Part shown: positions 9,116 through 17,939 of the stretch, piece after piece
How the letters are laid out: each line of letters opens with the position of its first letter
Position numbering within the stretch: position 1 is the first letter of the stretch
DNA from: Salipiger profundus
GTDB taxonomy: Bacteria; Pseudomonadota; Alphaproteobacteria; Rhodobacterales; Rhodobacteraceae
NCBI RefSeq assembly: GCF_001969385.1
Contig: NZ_CP014796.1
Location: forward strand, 2,931,501 to 2,995,500
Length of the DNA: 64,000 nt
Direction: 5' to 3'
The notes under the pieces: generated by a model
Told to the model about the DNA's origin: nothing
Databases searched by the model: none
The model's input: only the letters and a program-made list of their open reading frames with translations
Made by a program: the position numbers and the translations under genes

Positions 9116-10510
9116 ATGGCTCCGAAGTTTGGAACCAGTGGCCTGCGGGGGCTCGTCACCGAGCTGACCGCCGAGCTCGTGGCGGATTACACGCGTGCTT
9201 TCCTCGCGGCCTGTCCGCATGGCGGCGCGGTGCACGTGGGCCGCGACCTGCGCCCGTCCTCGCCCGAGATCGCCGCCGTGGTGATCGACACGGTCGCCGC
9301 CGAGGGGCTCGACGTGGTGGATTGCGGCGTGGTGCCGACCCCGGCGCTGGCGCTGTCGTCGATGGGCGCGGGGCATGCTGCCATCATGGTCACCGGCAGC
9401 CACATCCCTGCCGACCGCAACGGTCTCAAGTTCTACGTCCCGGGCGGCGAGATCGCCAAGGCCGACGAGGAGGCCATCTCCGGCAATCTCGGTCGTGCGC
9501 CGGCCGAGGCCTCGCGCGGCGCCGTGACCGACGGCGGCGAAGCGGCGGCAGGTTACGCCGCGCGCTACGCCAGGGCCTTCGGTCCCGGGGCGCTGGCGGG
9601 GCTGCGCATCGGCGTCTACCAGCACAGTTCGGTGGCGCGGGACACGATGATGGAGGTGGTCACGGCGCTTGGCGGCGATCCCGTCGCGCTTGCCCGGTCA
9701 GAGACTTTCATTCCCGTCGATACCGAGGCGCTCGACCCCGAGACGCGGGGCATGCTCGCGGGCTGGTGCCGGGAGCACGGGCTCGACGCGGTGATCTCGA
9801 CCGATGGGGACGCCGACCGTCCGATGGTCGCCGACGCGACGGGCCGCGTGGTGCCGGGCGACGTGCTGGGCGCGCTGACCGCGCGCTCGCTGGGGGCCAA
9901 GGTGGTCTGCACCCCGGTGTCCTCGAACAGCCTGATCTCGGAAATGCCCGAGTTCGACACGGTCACGCTCACGCGGATCGGCTCGCCCTTCGTCATCGCC
10001 GCGATGGAGGCCGCGCTCGCGGACGACCCGGCGGCGCGCGTCGTGGGCTACGAGGCGAACGGCGGCTTCCTGCTTGGCTTCGCGGCCGAGGGGCCGGCGG
10101 GCCCGCTCGCGCCGCTGATGACCCGCGACTGCCTGCTGCCGATCCTCGCCCCGCTCGCCGCCGCGAAGGCCGCGGGGCAGGGGCTGGCCGAGCTCGCCGC
10201 CGGGCTGCCGCCGCGCTTCACCGCCGCCGACCGGGTCGCGGGCATCCCGACCGAGACGTCGAAGGCGTTCATCGCGCGGCTCACCGAGGATCGCGCCGCC
10301 CGGGCGCATTTCTTCACCGGCACCGGCGACGAGACCGGGTTCGACACCACCGACGGCCTGCGGGTGAGCTTCGAGGGCGGCCGCGTCGTGCACCTGCGCC
10401 CGTCGGGCAACGCCCCCGAATGCCGCTGCTACGCCGAGGCCGAGACCGCCGAGGCCGCGCAGGCGCTGGTCGCGTCGCATCTCGACAAGCTCGCCAAGGC
10501 GCTGGGCTGA
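9116..10510 (+). CDS. phosphomannomutase / phosphoglucomutase family protein
   Basis: This 464-residue enzyme belongs to the alpha-D-phosphohexomutase family, which moves a phosphate between the 1 and 6 positions of hexoses. The phosphoserine loop is MVTGSHIPADRN with Ser95, the metal-binding loop is STDGDADRP (Asp230, Asp232, Asp234), and the C-terminal phosphate-binding loop is RPSGNAPECR. The product probably feeds GDP-mannose or other sugar nucleotides for surface polysaccharide. It stands between unrelated genes, with about 170 bases upstream and 113 before the DeoR gene, and may be its own transcription unit. The substrate (mannose or glucose) cannot be decided from sequence. Confidence 0.88.
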   Translation: MAPKFGTSGLRGLVTELTAELVADYTRAFLAACPHGGAVHVGRDLRPSSPEIAAVVIDTVAAEGLDVVDCGVVPTPALALSSMGAGHAAIMVTGSHIPADRNGLKFYVPGGEIAKADEEAISGNLGRAPAEASRGAVTDGGEAAAGYAARYARAFGPGALAGLRIGVYQHSSVARDTMMEVVTALGGDPVALARSETFIPVDTEALDPETRGMLAGWCREHGLDAVISTDGDADRPMVADATGRVVPGDVLGALTARSLGAKVVCTPVSSNSLISEMPEFDTVTLTRIGSPFVIAAMEAALADDPAARVVGYEANGGFLLGFAAEGPAGPLAPLMTRDCLLPILAPLAAAKAAGQGLAELAAGLPPRFTAADRVAGIPTETSKAFIARLTEDRAARAHFFTGTGDETGFDTTDGLRVSFEGGRVVHLRPSGNAPECRCYAEAETAEAAQALVASHLDKLAKALG

Positions 10511-10623
10511 CGCGGGTCGCACCAGTGCTCCCGACGCGCCGCGGCAGGACTTGAACGCGCGCGGAGGCTCTGCTTGGATCGTGCGGAGCGTCCGCATCCC
10601 GCGGCGTCGGGGCAGGGGACTTC

Positions 10624-11391
10624 ATGTCGCGCAAGAAGGACAGGCGCCACAAGGCGATCCTCGACCAGCTCTCGGTCACGCCGACGATGCGCGTGAGCCG
10701 GCTGGCGGAGGTGCTAGAGGTGACGACGGAGACGATCCGGCGCGATCTCGAGGAACTGGCGGCGCAGGATCTCATCAGCCGGACCTACGGCGGCGCGATG
10801 CTGCGCCAGCCGATGGAGCCGGTGCTGTCGGAGCGCCACAAGGCGCTGGTCGACGAGCGCGCGGCCATCGGGCGCGCGGCTGTGCCGCTGCTGTCGGACG
10901 CCCGCGTGCTGATGCTCGGATCCGGCGCGACGACCACGCAGCTTGCCAAGCGCATCGCCTTCGAGATGAACAACATCACCGTCATCGCGCATTCGTTCAG
11001 CGTGGCGACGGCGCTGGCGTTCAATCCGACGATCCAGATCGTCATGGCGCCGGGCGTCTACCACTCGGGCGAGGGCGCGCTGCACGGGGCGCAGACGGTG
11101 CGCTTCCTGTCGGACTACTCGGCCGACTGGTCGGTGACGGGCGCAAGCGCGATCTCGCCGCTGGGGCCCTCGGACGCGCTGATGGAGGCCGGAGACGTCT
11201 ACGCCACGATGCTGCGCCAGAGCGCCCGCCACATGGTGCTGGCGGATCACTCCAAGTTCGACCGCATGGCGACGGCGCGCTACTCGGACTGGACCGATGT
11301 CGACGTTCTTGTGAGCGACGCCCGCCCGCAGGGGCCGCTGGCGCGGGCCCTGCAGGTGGCCGGGGTCGAGCTGCGGCTGGTGTCGGTCTGA
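10624..11391 (+). CDS. DeoR/GlpR family transcriptional regulator
   Basis: This 255-residue protein has an N-terminal winged helix (residues about 10-60, with VTTETIRRDLEELAAQDLI and the family-typical RTYGGAML) and a C-terminal DeoR sensor domain that usually binds a phosphorylated metabolite (LGSGATTTQLA and LADHSKFDR are typical). It lies next to a kinase/phospholyase and ABC-importer locus, so the phosphorylated amine made by that kinase would be a natural effector. That link is inference. Repeated sequence motifs in the divergent promoter at 13770-13966 are candidate binding sites. Confidence 0.88.
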   Translation: MSRKKDRRHKAILDQLSVTPTMRVSRLAEVLEVTTETIRRDLEELAAQDLISRTYGGAMLRQPMEPVLSERHKALVDERAAIGRAAVPLLSDARVLMLGSGATTTQLAKRIAFEMNNITVIAHSFSVATALAFNPTIQIVMAPGVYHSGEGALHGAQTVRFLSDYSADWSVTGASAISPLGPSDALMEAGDVYATMLRQSARHMVLADHSKFDRMATARYSDWTDVDVLVSDARPQGPLARALQVAGVELRLVSV

Positions 11392-11392
11392 G

Positions 11393-11433
11393 CGGGCGGT
11401 GGGTTTGGAAAACCCGCCCCACGGTGTTCCACC
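11393..11433. repeat. short palindromic intergenic repeat (GGTGGGTTT type)
   Basis: The space between the convergent DeoR and class III enzyme genes holds GGTGGGTTTGG-AAAACCCGCCCCACGG, an imperfect palindrome. Related copies lie at 19447-19482, 19563-19590 and, more decayed, 19674-19702. It could act as a bidirectional terminator here, but it lacks a T run. Confidence 0.5.
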
Positions 11434-11457
11434 GACGGACCAGCCCGCAGGGCCCTG

Positions 11458-12771
11458 CTAGATTCGGACCGCCTTGTCGAAGGCCGCGATGAAGCGGTCT
11501 GCTTCCTCGATGCTGAGGCAGAGAGGCGGGCGCACCTTGAGCGTCGCGCCGTAGCGGCCGGCCGCACCGATCAGGACGCCGCTTTCGCGCATGGCGTCGA
11601 TCACCCGCAGCGTGAAGCCCGCGTCGGGACGGTCCGGGGCATCGGTCTCGCAGAGGTCGACGCCGACGAACAGCCCGGAGCCGCGGATCTCGGCCACCCG
11701 CGGCGCCCCCGCGGCAACCTCTTCCAGCCCTGCTTTCAGGTGCGCGCCGACGATGCGCGCATGCTCCTGCAGGCCCTCTTCCTCGATGACCCGGAGCACC
11801 GCGAGCCCGGCGGCGGCGGCCACCGGGTTGCCGCCGAAGGTGTTGAAATAGCCGACGTCCTCGCAGAAGGCCGCGAGATGCGCGGGCCGTGCCGCCATGC
11901 CGGCCATCGGGAAGCCGTTGCCCATGGGCTTGCCCATGGTGACGATGTCGGGCGCGATGCCGTGACGCTCGAAACCCCAGAAGGCGGTGCCGCTGCGCGC
12001 GAAGCCGGGCTGCACCTCGTCGGCGATGTAGAGCCCGCCGCGCGCCTGCACCGCCTCGACGGCGGGGCGCAGGAAGCCCGGCGGGTCGGCGAAGATGCCG
12101 TCCGACGAGAAGATCGAATCCGCCATGAAGGCCGCGACCTTCAGGCCGCGGTGCTCGAGCTCCGCCATCGCCGCCTCGACCGCCGCCTTGAAGCCGCCGG
12201 CGATGTCGCTGCCATAGGCCGCATGGCCGGGCGCGGGCACCGAGACGACGTAGTCGGGCAGGCCGCCGCGCTTCAGGGCCGAGGGCGAGGCCTCGGTCAC
12301 CAGCGAGGTGTTGCCGTGATAGGCGGTCTCGGTGACGATGAAGCCCTGGCCGCCGGTCGCCCGTCGCGCCACCCGCATGGCAAGATCGTTGGCCTCGCTG
12401 CCCGAGCAGGTCAGCACCACGTTCGACAGCGGGTCGGGCAACTTTGCCTTGAGCGCCTCGAGGTAGTCGTCGACCACCGGCACGAGGTAGCGCATGTTGG
12501 TGTTGAGCGTGCCGATCTGGCGGGTGACGGCCTCGACCACCTTCGGGTGCGAATGACCGACCGAGGGCACGTTGTTGTAGAAATCGAGATAACGGGTGCC
12601 ATCCTTGGCCACCATCCAGGCGCCCTCCGCCGCGACCATCTCGATCGGCTCGCGGTAGAACAGCACCGAGGCCGCGCCGAGGTTGTCGAGCCGACGCGCC
12701 ACCGCGCCGTCGGCGCCGCCCTGCGAGATGTCGAAGGCGTTCATGTCGAGGATCTGCCGGACCTGGCTCAT
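11458..12771 (-). CDS. class III PLP enzyme, probable amino-alcohol-phosphate phospholyase
   Basis: This 437-residue fold-type I PLP enzyme has the cofactor aspartate in IADEVQPGF (Asp251) and the Schiff-base lysine in DIVTMGKPMGNGFP (Lys281). The motif VTMGKPMGNG and the later YFNTFGGNPVAAAAGLAVL are those of the ethanolamine-phosphate and phosphohydroxylysine phospholyases (ETNPPL/PHYKPL), which eliminate phosphate and ammonia to give an aldehyde. Ordinary GABA or ornithine aminotransferases have a different sequence around the lysine. Its ATG overlaps the stop of the kinase gene by four bases, so both are made together; a kinase feeding a phospholyase is the known logic of this subfamily. 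The exact substrate is unknown, and a plain aminotransferase remains possible. Confidence 0.85.
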   Translation of the reverse strand: MSQVRQILDMNAFDISQGGADGAVARRLDNLGAASVLFYREPIEMVAAEGAWMVAKDGTRYLDFYNNVPSVGHSHPKVVEAVTRQIGTLNTNMRYLVPVVDDYLEALKAKLPDPLSNVVLTCSGSEANDLAMRVARRATGGQGFIVTETAYHGNTSLVTEASPSALKRGGLPDYVVSVPAPGHAAYGSDIAGGFKAAVEAAMAELEHRGLKVAAFMADSIFSSDGIFADPPGFLRPAVEAVQARGGLYIADEVQPGFARSGTAFWGFERHGIAPDIVTMGKPMGNGFPMAGMAARPAHLAAFCEDVGYFNTFGGNPVAAAAGLAVLRVIEEEGLQEHARIVGAHLKAGLEEVAAGAPRVAEIRGSGLFVGVDLCETDAPDRPDAGFTLRVIDAMRESGVLIGAAGRYGATLKVRPPLCLSIEEADRFIAAFDKAVRI

Positions 12772-13769
12772 GCGTCGTGCTCCGCGAGATAGGCCTCGGC
12801 CAGTGCGACGGTGCCCTCGGTATAGGCGGCGTGGCCGGCCTCGGCGGCGGTTTCGGTCTCGGCGTGGCTGGCGATCCAGGCGGTCAGCAGCAGTCGGCGG
12901 AACATGATGAAGGTGGGGATCATCGCCACATGCGCGTCGTCGAGCGGCGCCACCGAGCGGTAACCCTTCACCCAGGCCTGCTGCAGGGCGGGAATGTAGG
13001 ATTCGGTCTCGAGGAACGAGATCGCGGCGGCGAAATCGTAGATGAAATACGAGAAGCCGCAGTCGTCGAAGTCGATCACGCCGAGCCGGTCGCCGTCTTC
13101 CAGAAGGTTCGCGAGCCGCAGGTCGGCGTGCACCAGACCGAAGCGGTCGGGGCCGTCGCCGTAGGCGTCCAGCTTGGCCTCGAGCACCTCGCAGAGCCGT
13201 TCCAGCACCGCCTGCTGGTCCGGTGTCAGCCCGAGCGCCGCGCGCCAGTCGCCCCAGAGCGGTTCCGGGCCAAAGGCGGTGCGGAAGTTCCAGGTCTTGC
13301 GCACGAAGCCCTCGGGCGGGGTCCAGTCGCGCACGTGGGAATGCAGCCGGGCCGAGATCGCGCCGAGGATCTCGAAGCCCGCCGCGAGCCCCTCGCTGGC
13401 CTCGGGCTCATGGCCTGACATGTAGCTGAAGCCGACCACGTGGCGGGTCTCGGCGCCGTCCTCGAACGAGGCGATATGCGTGCCGTCCTTCACCAGCAGC
13501 GGTTCCGGCGTGTCGACCGCGCCGCTCTCGCGCAGTGCGTTGATCCACGACAGCTCGGATTCGATCTCGGCCTTGGTGTGATAGGCCGGGCGATGCACCC
13601 GCAGGATGATCGGCGCGTCGCGGGCCGGGTCCTCGGCGATGAAGGTGGCATTCTCCGAGAGCGTCAGCAGGCGCACCTGCGCCGCCGCGCTCAATCCCCA
13701 TTGGTCAGCAAGCCCCACGACTCCCTGCCGCAGGCGCTCGACGAAGCCCTCGTCATACAATCCAGCCAT
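12768..13769 (-). CDS. APH-family small-molecule kinase, hydroxylysine-kinase-like
   Basis: This 333-residue protein has an aminoglycoside phosphotransferase-type kinase fold. The catalytic loop is LVHADLRLANLL (Asp216, Asn221) and the metal-binding aspartate is in VIDFDDCGFSYFIYDFA (Asp233). Homologues phosphorylate small amino alcohols; hydroxylysine kinase and homoserine/choline-type kinases are the nearest families I recognise. The frame is open 70 codons further upstream, but that part runs through the divergent promoter. The ATG at 13769 with a purine-rich leader fits the fold. It is the first gene of a two-gene operon with the phospholyase-like enzyme, and it diverges from a polyamine-type importer. 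Antibiotic resistance is unlikely given this context. Confidence 0.85.
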   Translation of the reverse strand: MAGLYDEGFVERLRQGVVGLADQWGLSAAAQVRLLTLSENATFIAEDPARDAPIILRVHRPAYHTKAEIESELSWINALRESGAVDTPEPLLVKDGTHIASFEDGAETRHVVGFSYMSGHEPEASEGLAAGFEILGAISARLHSHVRDWTPPEGFVRKTWNFRTAFGPEPLWGDWRAALGLTPDQQAVLERLCEVLEAKLDAYGDGPDRFGLVHADLRLANLLEDGDRLGVIDFDDCGFSYFIYDFAAAISFLETESYIPALQQAWVKGYRSVAPLDDAHVAMIPTFIMFRRLLLTAWIASHAETETAAEAGHAAYTEGTVALAEAYLAEHDA

Positions 13770-13966
13770 CTCGTGCCCTTTTTCTTTGCAACTTCCCTTT
13801 TTGCTAGGTTGGAAATCTTCGTCTTGCAACATTTTTGCTTGCTCGAACCCACATCGGCCGGAATCACTGATGTCAGATGCCACAAAATCGGCATTTCCCG
13901 AACAACGCCGCAAGGCGGACATGACGGGCCGGCGAGACCGGTTCGCGCCAACAGAGAGGATATTCC
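13770..13966. promoter_or_regulatory. divergent promoter region with two copies of a paired motif
   Basis: Between the kinase gene and the importer genes the motif pair TTGCAAC and TTTTTGCT occurs twice, at 13786-13792/13798-13805 and 13824-13830/13832-13839. The spacers are five bases and one base. The region is richer in A and T than its surroundings. Repeated motifs in a divergent promoter suggest an operator controlling both halves of the locus; the DeoR protein encoded at 10624 is the obvious candidate, by inference. Confidence 0.45.
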
Positions 13967-15097
13967 ATGAACCTGACACGCCGTGCCTTCACCGCCGGTC
14001 TTGGGGCCGCCGGGGCCTCGTCGCTTCTGCCGCGCGGCGCCCGTGCCGCCCGCGAGAACGAGCTGAACATCCTGTGCTGGGAAGGCTACAACACCGACGA
14101 CGTGCTCGGCCCGTTCCGCGATCTGAACCCCGGCGCCACCGTGCGCGCCGAAAGCGGCACCTCCGATCCCGACATGATCAACAAGCTGCGCGCGGGCGAG
14201 GTCAACGTCTGGGATCTCATCAACCTCAACCAGCCGTGGGCGCGGGGGCAGCTGCTGCCCGAGGGTCTCATCAAGCCGCTCAACAAGGAGCGCTTCCTGC
14301 CGTATTTCGAGAAGATGGCGCCGGAGTTCTCGAACCCTGCCTACCCGCTGGCCTTCTCGCCCGAGGACGAGCTGATCGGCATGCCGCAGCGCTACGGGCC
14401 GTTCTCCTTCGTGGTGAACACCGACAAGATCAGCCGCGAGATGGCGGAAGACGAGGGCTGGAAGATCTTCCTCGATCCGGCGATGGCGGGGCGTTACGGC
14501 GTGCTGACCTACGACAACTGGAACCTCATGCACATGTGCATCACCGGGGACCTGAACCCGTTCGAGAAGCTCGACGAGGCCGGGTTCTCGAAGTTCGAAG
14601 AGGTGGCCAAGCAGATCTTCTCGGGCGCCAAGCTGATGACCGACGATCTCGTGGCGATGAACACCGCGCTCATCAACGGCGAGATCGACGCCTATTTCAC
14701 CGGTGGCACCTATACCGCGTCGCCGGCGCGTCTCGACGGTCTGACCAACGTGCGGGCGATCACGCCGAAGTCCGGCCCGATCAACGGCAAGGGCGGCGTG
14801 GTTTGGATCGAGCTCACCTCGGTCGTCAACAACCCGCAGGTCTCGCCGCTGGCCGAGGACTTCCTCGAGTTCGTGCAGAAGCCCGAGATCTGCAAGGCCG
14901 TGGGCTTCGCCGAGGGCACCTACAACCCGGTGGCGCAGATGGGCGACCCGGACGTCTTCGCGCAGTGGGACGAGGACGAGCTCGACGCGATCCAGTGGGA
15001 CAGCCTCGAAGAGGAAATGGCCAACTCGGTCGAGTACGACGTGGTCGCCGACTACGACCGGCTCATGGAAATCTACACCGCCGCGCGCCGCTCGTAA
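13967..15097 (+). CDS. polyamine-type ABC transporter substrate-binding protein
   Basis: This 376-residue periplasmic protein is of the PotD/PotF type. The N-terminus MNLTRRAFTAGLGAAGASSL contains a twin-arginine signal, so it is probably exported folded by Tat. The mature part begins with NELNILCWEGYNTDD, the usual start of spermidine/putrescine-binding proteins, which suggests a cationic amine ligand. An AGAGAGGA site precedes the ATG at 13967. It is followed by a strong hairpin and then the ATPase and permease genes, an arrangement that lets cells make more binding protein than membrane components. Confidence 0.9.
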   Translation: MNLTRRAFTAGLGAAGASSLLPRGARAARENELNILCWEGYNTDDVLGPFRDLNPGATVRAESGTSDPDMINKLRAGEVNVWDLINLNQPWARGQLLPEGLIKPLNKERFLPYFEKMAPEFSNPAYPLAFSPEDELIGMPQRYGPFSFVVNTDKISREMAEDEGWKIFLDPAMAGRYGVLTYDNWNLMHMCITGDLNPFEKLDEAGFSKFEEVAKQIFSGAKLMTDDLVAMNTALINGEIDAYFTGGTYTASPARLDGLTNVRAITPKSGPINGKGGVVWIELTSVVNNPQVSPLAEDFLEFVQKPEICKAVGFAEGTYNPVAQMGDPDVFAQWDEDELDAIQWDSLEEEMANSVEYDVVADYDRLMEIYTAARRS

Positions 15098-15114
15098 GCG
15101 CTCCGTCCCCTGAA

Positions 15115-15143
15115 CCCCGCGCGCGTCACCTTCGCGCGCGGGG
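15115..15143 (+). promoter_or_regulatory. intra-operon hairpin after the binding-protein gene
   Basis: A perfect eleven-base-pair stem, CCCCGCGCGCG with CGCGCGCGGGG and a seven-base loop, lies between the binding-protein gene and the ATPase gene. It has no T run, so it is better read as an RNA-stabilising or attenuating hairpin that protects the binding-protein message than as a full terminator. Confidence 0.6.
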
Positions 15144-15179
15144 TCTCCGGCATTCCCAGAACAAAGAACAAGAGGCACC

Positions 15180-16250
15180 ATGAGCGATATCCCGATCCTG
15201 CGGATCAACGCGCTCACCAAGCGGTTCAACGATTTCACTGCGCTGCATGGCATCAACCTGAACGTCCGCGACGGCGAGTTCCTGGCCATCGTCGGCCCCT
15301 CGGGCAGCGGCAAGACCACCCTGATCCGCCTGCTGGTGGGGATGGACGAGCCGACCGAGGGCTCGATCTGGTTGCGCGACCGGCGCATCGACGAGGTGCC
15401 CGCGAACAAGCGCCCCACCTGCATGGTGTTCCAGTCGCTGGCGCTGTTTCCGCACCGCACCGTGGGGCAGAACATCGAGTTCCCGCTGAAGCTGCGCAAG
15501 GTCGCGCCGGCAAAGCGCAAGGCCCGCGCGCTCGAGCTGCTGGAACTGCTGCGCCTGCCGCCGCACTACTACGACAAGCGCATCGACGAATGTTCGGGCG
15601 GCGAGCGGCAGCGCGTGGCGCTTGCGCGGGCTCTGGCCTTCGACCCCGAGATCCTGTTCTTCGACGAGCCGCTCTCGGCGCTCGACTACAGGCTGCGCAA
15701 GACGCTCGAGAAAGAGCTGAAGGACCTGCACCAGCGCACCGGCAAGACCTTCATCTACATCACCCACAGCCTCGAGGAGGCGATGGTGATGTCCGACCGC
15801 ATCGCCATCATGAAGGCGGGTCACTTCGAACAGATCGCCGCGCCGACCGACATCTACGCCCGGCCGCGCTCGCGGTTCGTGGCCGAGTTCATGGGCGAGG
15901 TGAACCTGTTCGACATGCAGGACGGACAGGTGCCGGGGCTGCGGTTCTCGCCCGAGGCCGCGGGGCTCTACATCGGGCGCACCGGCACGCTGATGGTGCG
16001 GCCCGAGAGCGTGACCTTCCTGAAGCCCGGCGAGGGTGCCGACATCGCCTTCGACGGCGTGGTCGAGGCGGAATACCTGCTGGGCAGCCGGGTGCAATAC
16101 ACCGTCCCCCGCGAGGGCGCCGCGCCGGTCACCGTCGAGGTGCTGCGCGAGAACGCCGTGGGCGGGCCGGGCACGCCGGTGACCATGGGCTGCGCGGCCT
16201 CGGCCTGCCATCTCATCGCCGAGGAGGAGGTGCCCCATGCAGCGGCGTGA
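15180..16250 (+). CDS. ABC transporter ATP-binding protein (PotA-like)
   Basis: This 356-residue ATPase drives import by the polyamine-type transporter. The Walker A is GPSGSGKTT, the signature is CSGGERQRVALARAL, and the Walker B is EILFFDEPLSALD, followed by the H-loop in YITHSLEEA. The C-terminal part after about residue 235 forms the regulatory TOBE-like domain of PotA/MalK proteins, with LMVRPESV. It follows the binding-protein gene after a hairpin, and its end overlaps the first permease gene by 14 bases. Confidence 0.93.
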   Translation: MSDIPILRINALTKRFNDFTALHGINLNVRDGEFLAIVGPSGSGKTTLIRLLVGMDEPTEGSIWLRDRRIDEVPANKRPTCMVFQSLALFPHRTVGQNIEFPLKLRKVAPAKRKARALELLELLRLPPHYYDKRIDECSGGERQRVALARALAFDPEILFFDEPLSALDYRLRKTLEKELKDLHQRTGKTFIYITHSLEEAMVMSDRIAIMKAGHFEQIAAPTDIYARPRSRFVAEFMGEVNLFDMQDGQVPGLRFSPEAAGLYIGRTGTLMVRPESVTFLKPGEGADIAFDGVVEAEYLLGSRVQYTVPREGAAPVTVEVLRENAVGGPGTPVTMGCAASACHLIAEEEVPHAAA

Positions 16251-17088
16251 CCGCCAGCTCGGCCTGTTCTACGCGATGCCGCTGGGGCTGTTCCTGATCC
16301 TCGCCTTCCTCGCGCCGATCCTGCTGGTCGCGGCTTTCTCGACGATGCCGCCGAAGGTCTTCAGCCTCGCCAACATGCCGGATTTCAGCGCCTATTACAC
16401 CGTCATCACGCAGGGCTACTGGAAGACGGTCGCCTGGTCGCTGGGCATGGCCGCGGCGGCGACGGCGATCCTCTTCGTGGTATGCTGGCCGCTGGCCTAC
16501 GGCATGGCCAAGGTCTTCGGGCGCTTCTCGCTGGTGCTAACCATCGGAGTGGTGATGACGCTCTTCGTGTCCGAGAACATCCGGCTCTTCGGCTGGGTGC
16601 TGACGCTGATGAAGGGCGGTCTGATCGAGGGCTACGTCCGCTCGTGGACCGGCACCGGGTTCGACGGGCTGCTCTACAACGTGCCGATCATCGTCTTCGG
16701 CCTGTGCTACGTCTACCTGCCGTTCATGCTGTTCCCGCTGGCGCAGGGCATCGCCATGGTGCCCGACGACGCGCGGCAGGCCGCCTTCGACCTCGGCGCC
16801 TCGCGCTGGCAGATCCTGCGCGAGATCGAGCTGCCGCTGGCCATGCCCGGCATCCTCGTGGGTTGCCTGCTGACCTTCGTGCTCGCCGCCGGTGCCATCG
16901 CCGAGACCAAGCTGCTGGGCGGGCAGGCGGTGATCGTCATCGCCGAAGAGGTCGAGACGGCCTTTACCTACGGGCAGAACTGGCCGCTGGGGGCCGCGCT
17001 CGCGATGGTGCTGATCGTCATCGTCGGCGGCATCGCGATCTGGGGCATCGGCAAGGCCGACCTCGACCGCATGATGGGGAGGCGCTGA
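16237..17088 (+). CDS. ABC transporter permease (PotB-like)
   Basis: This 283-residue inner-membrane permease has six predicted helices and the EAA-type cytoplasmic loop that contacts the ATPase (QAAFDLGASRWQILREIELP). It starts inside the end of the ATPase gene after a GAGGAGG site and pairs with the second permease one base downstream. The order (binding protein, ATPase, PotB-like, PotC-like) is standard for polyamine and related amine importers. Confidence 0.92.
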   Translation: MQRRDRQLGLFYAMPLGLFLILAFLAPILLVAAFSTMPPKVFSLANMPDFSAYYTVITQGYWKTVAWSLGMAAAATAILFVVCWPLAYGMAKVFGRFSLVLTIGVVMTLFVSENIRLFGWVLTLMKGGLIEGYVRSWTGTGFDGLLYNVPIIVFGLCYVYLPFMLFPLAQGIAMVPDDARQAAFDLGASRWQILREIELPLAMPGILVGCLLTFVLAAGAIAETKLLGGQAVIVIAEEVETAFTYGQNWPLGAALAMVLIVIVGGIAIWGIGKADLDRMMGRR

Positions 17089-17089
17089 G

Positions 17090-17896
17090 ATGAAGACATC
17101 CCGTCTGATGGGCTGGGTGCTGGTCGGCTACGGCTGCGCGGTGCTCGCCTTCCTCTACCTGCCGCTGGTGTCGGTGGGGCTCGCGTCGATCTCCAAGGCG
17201 CGCTACCTGACCTTCCCGATCCGCCGCTACGCCTACGACTGGTATGGCGAGGCGCTGGCCTCGGACACGGTGCGCGACCTGCTGTTCATCTCGCTCAAGG
17301 TGGCGGGCATCGTCACCGTGCTGAGCATGGTGATCGGGTTTCTCGGGGCGCTGGCCTTCGCGCGCTACTCGTGGCGCTTCCGCAAGACCTACCAGAAGCT
17401 CATCCTGCTGCCGATCTTCTTCCCGCAGACGGTGCTCGGGCTGGCGCTGCTGATGTGGTTCAACACCGTCGGCATCATCCCGTCGTGGAAGACCGCCGTG
17501 GTCGCGCATCTGGTGTGGATCGCGCCGATCGCGACGCTGGTGATCTCGATCCGCGCCTACAGCTTCGACCCGGCGCTGGAAGAGGCCGCCCGCGACATGG
17601 GCGCCTCGACCTGGGACACGCTGCGCGAGGTGACCATCCCGCTGCTGATGCCTGGCGTGGTCTCTGCCGGACTTTTCGCCTTCCTGCTGAGCTGGGGCAA
17701 CTTTCCGCTCTCGCTCTTCACCACGGGGGCAGACAGCACCCTGCCGGAATGGCTCTATGCCAAGATGGTCTCGGGCTACTCGCCGCTGGTGCCAACTGTG
17801 GGCATCCTCACGGTATGCACCTCGATCGTGCTGCTGGCGGTGGGGCTGATCGCGGCCACGATCCTCAGGCGCGCCCGCGCGGCGCGCAACGCATAA
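17090..17896 (+). CDS. ABC transporter permease (PotC-like)
   Basis: This 268-residue protein is the second permease of the importer, with about six helices and the EAA loop EEAARDMGASTWDTLREVTIP. It starts one base after the PotB-like stop and is followed, after 43 bases, by the SDR gene, so transport and catabolic genes share one transcript. Confidence 0.92.
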   Translation: MKTSRLMGWVLVGYGCAVLAFLYLPLVSVGLASISKARYLTFPIRRYAYDWYGEALASDTVRDLLFISLKVAGIVTVLSMVIGFLGALAFARYSWRFRKTYQKLILLPIFFPQTVLGLALLMWFNTVGIIPSWKTAVVAHLVWIAPIATLVISIRAYSFDPALEEAARDMGASTWDTLREVTIPLLMPGVVSAGLFAFLLSWGNFPLSLFTTGADSTLPEWLYAKMVSGYSPLVPTVGILTVCTSIVLLAVGLIAATILRRARAARNA

Positions 17897-17939
17897 GACA
17901 AAGACCAAGACTGAAAAGACAGAGACAGGGAGTAGACAC

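Noticed and set aside
12768..13769. APH-family gene as an aminoglycoside resistance gene
   Set aside because: It is coupled to a phospholyase-like gene and an amine importer, which fits small-molecule catabolism.
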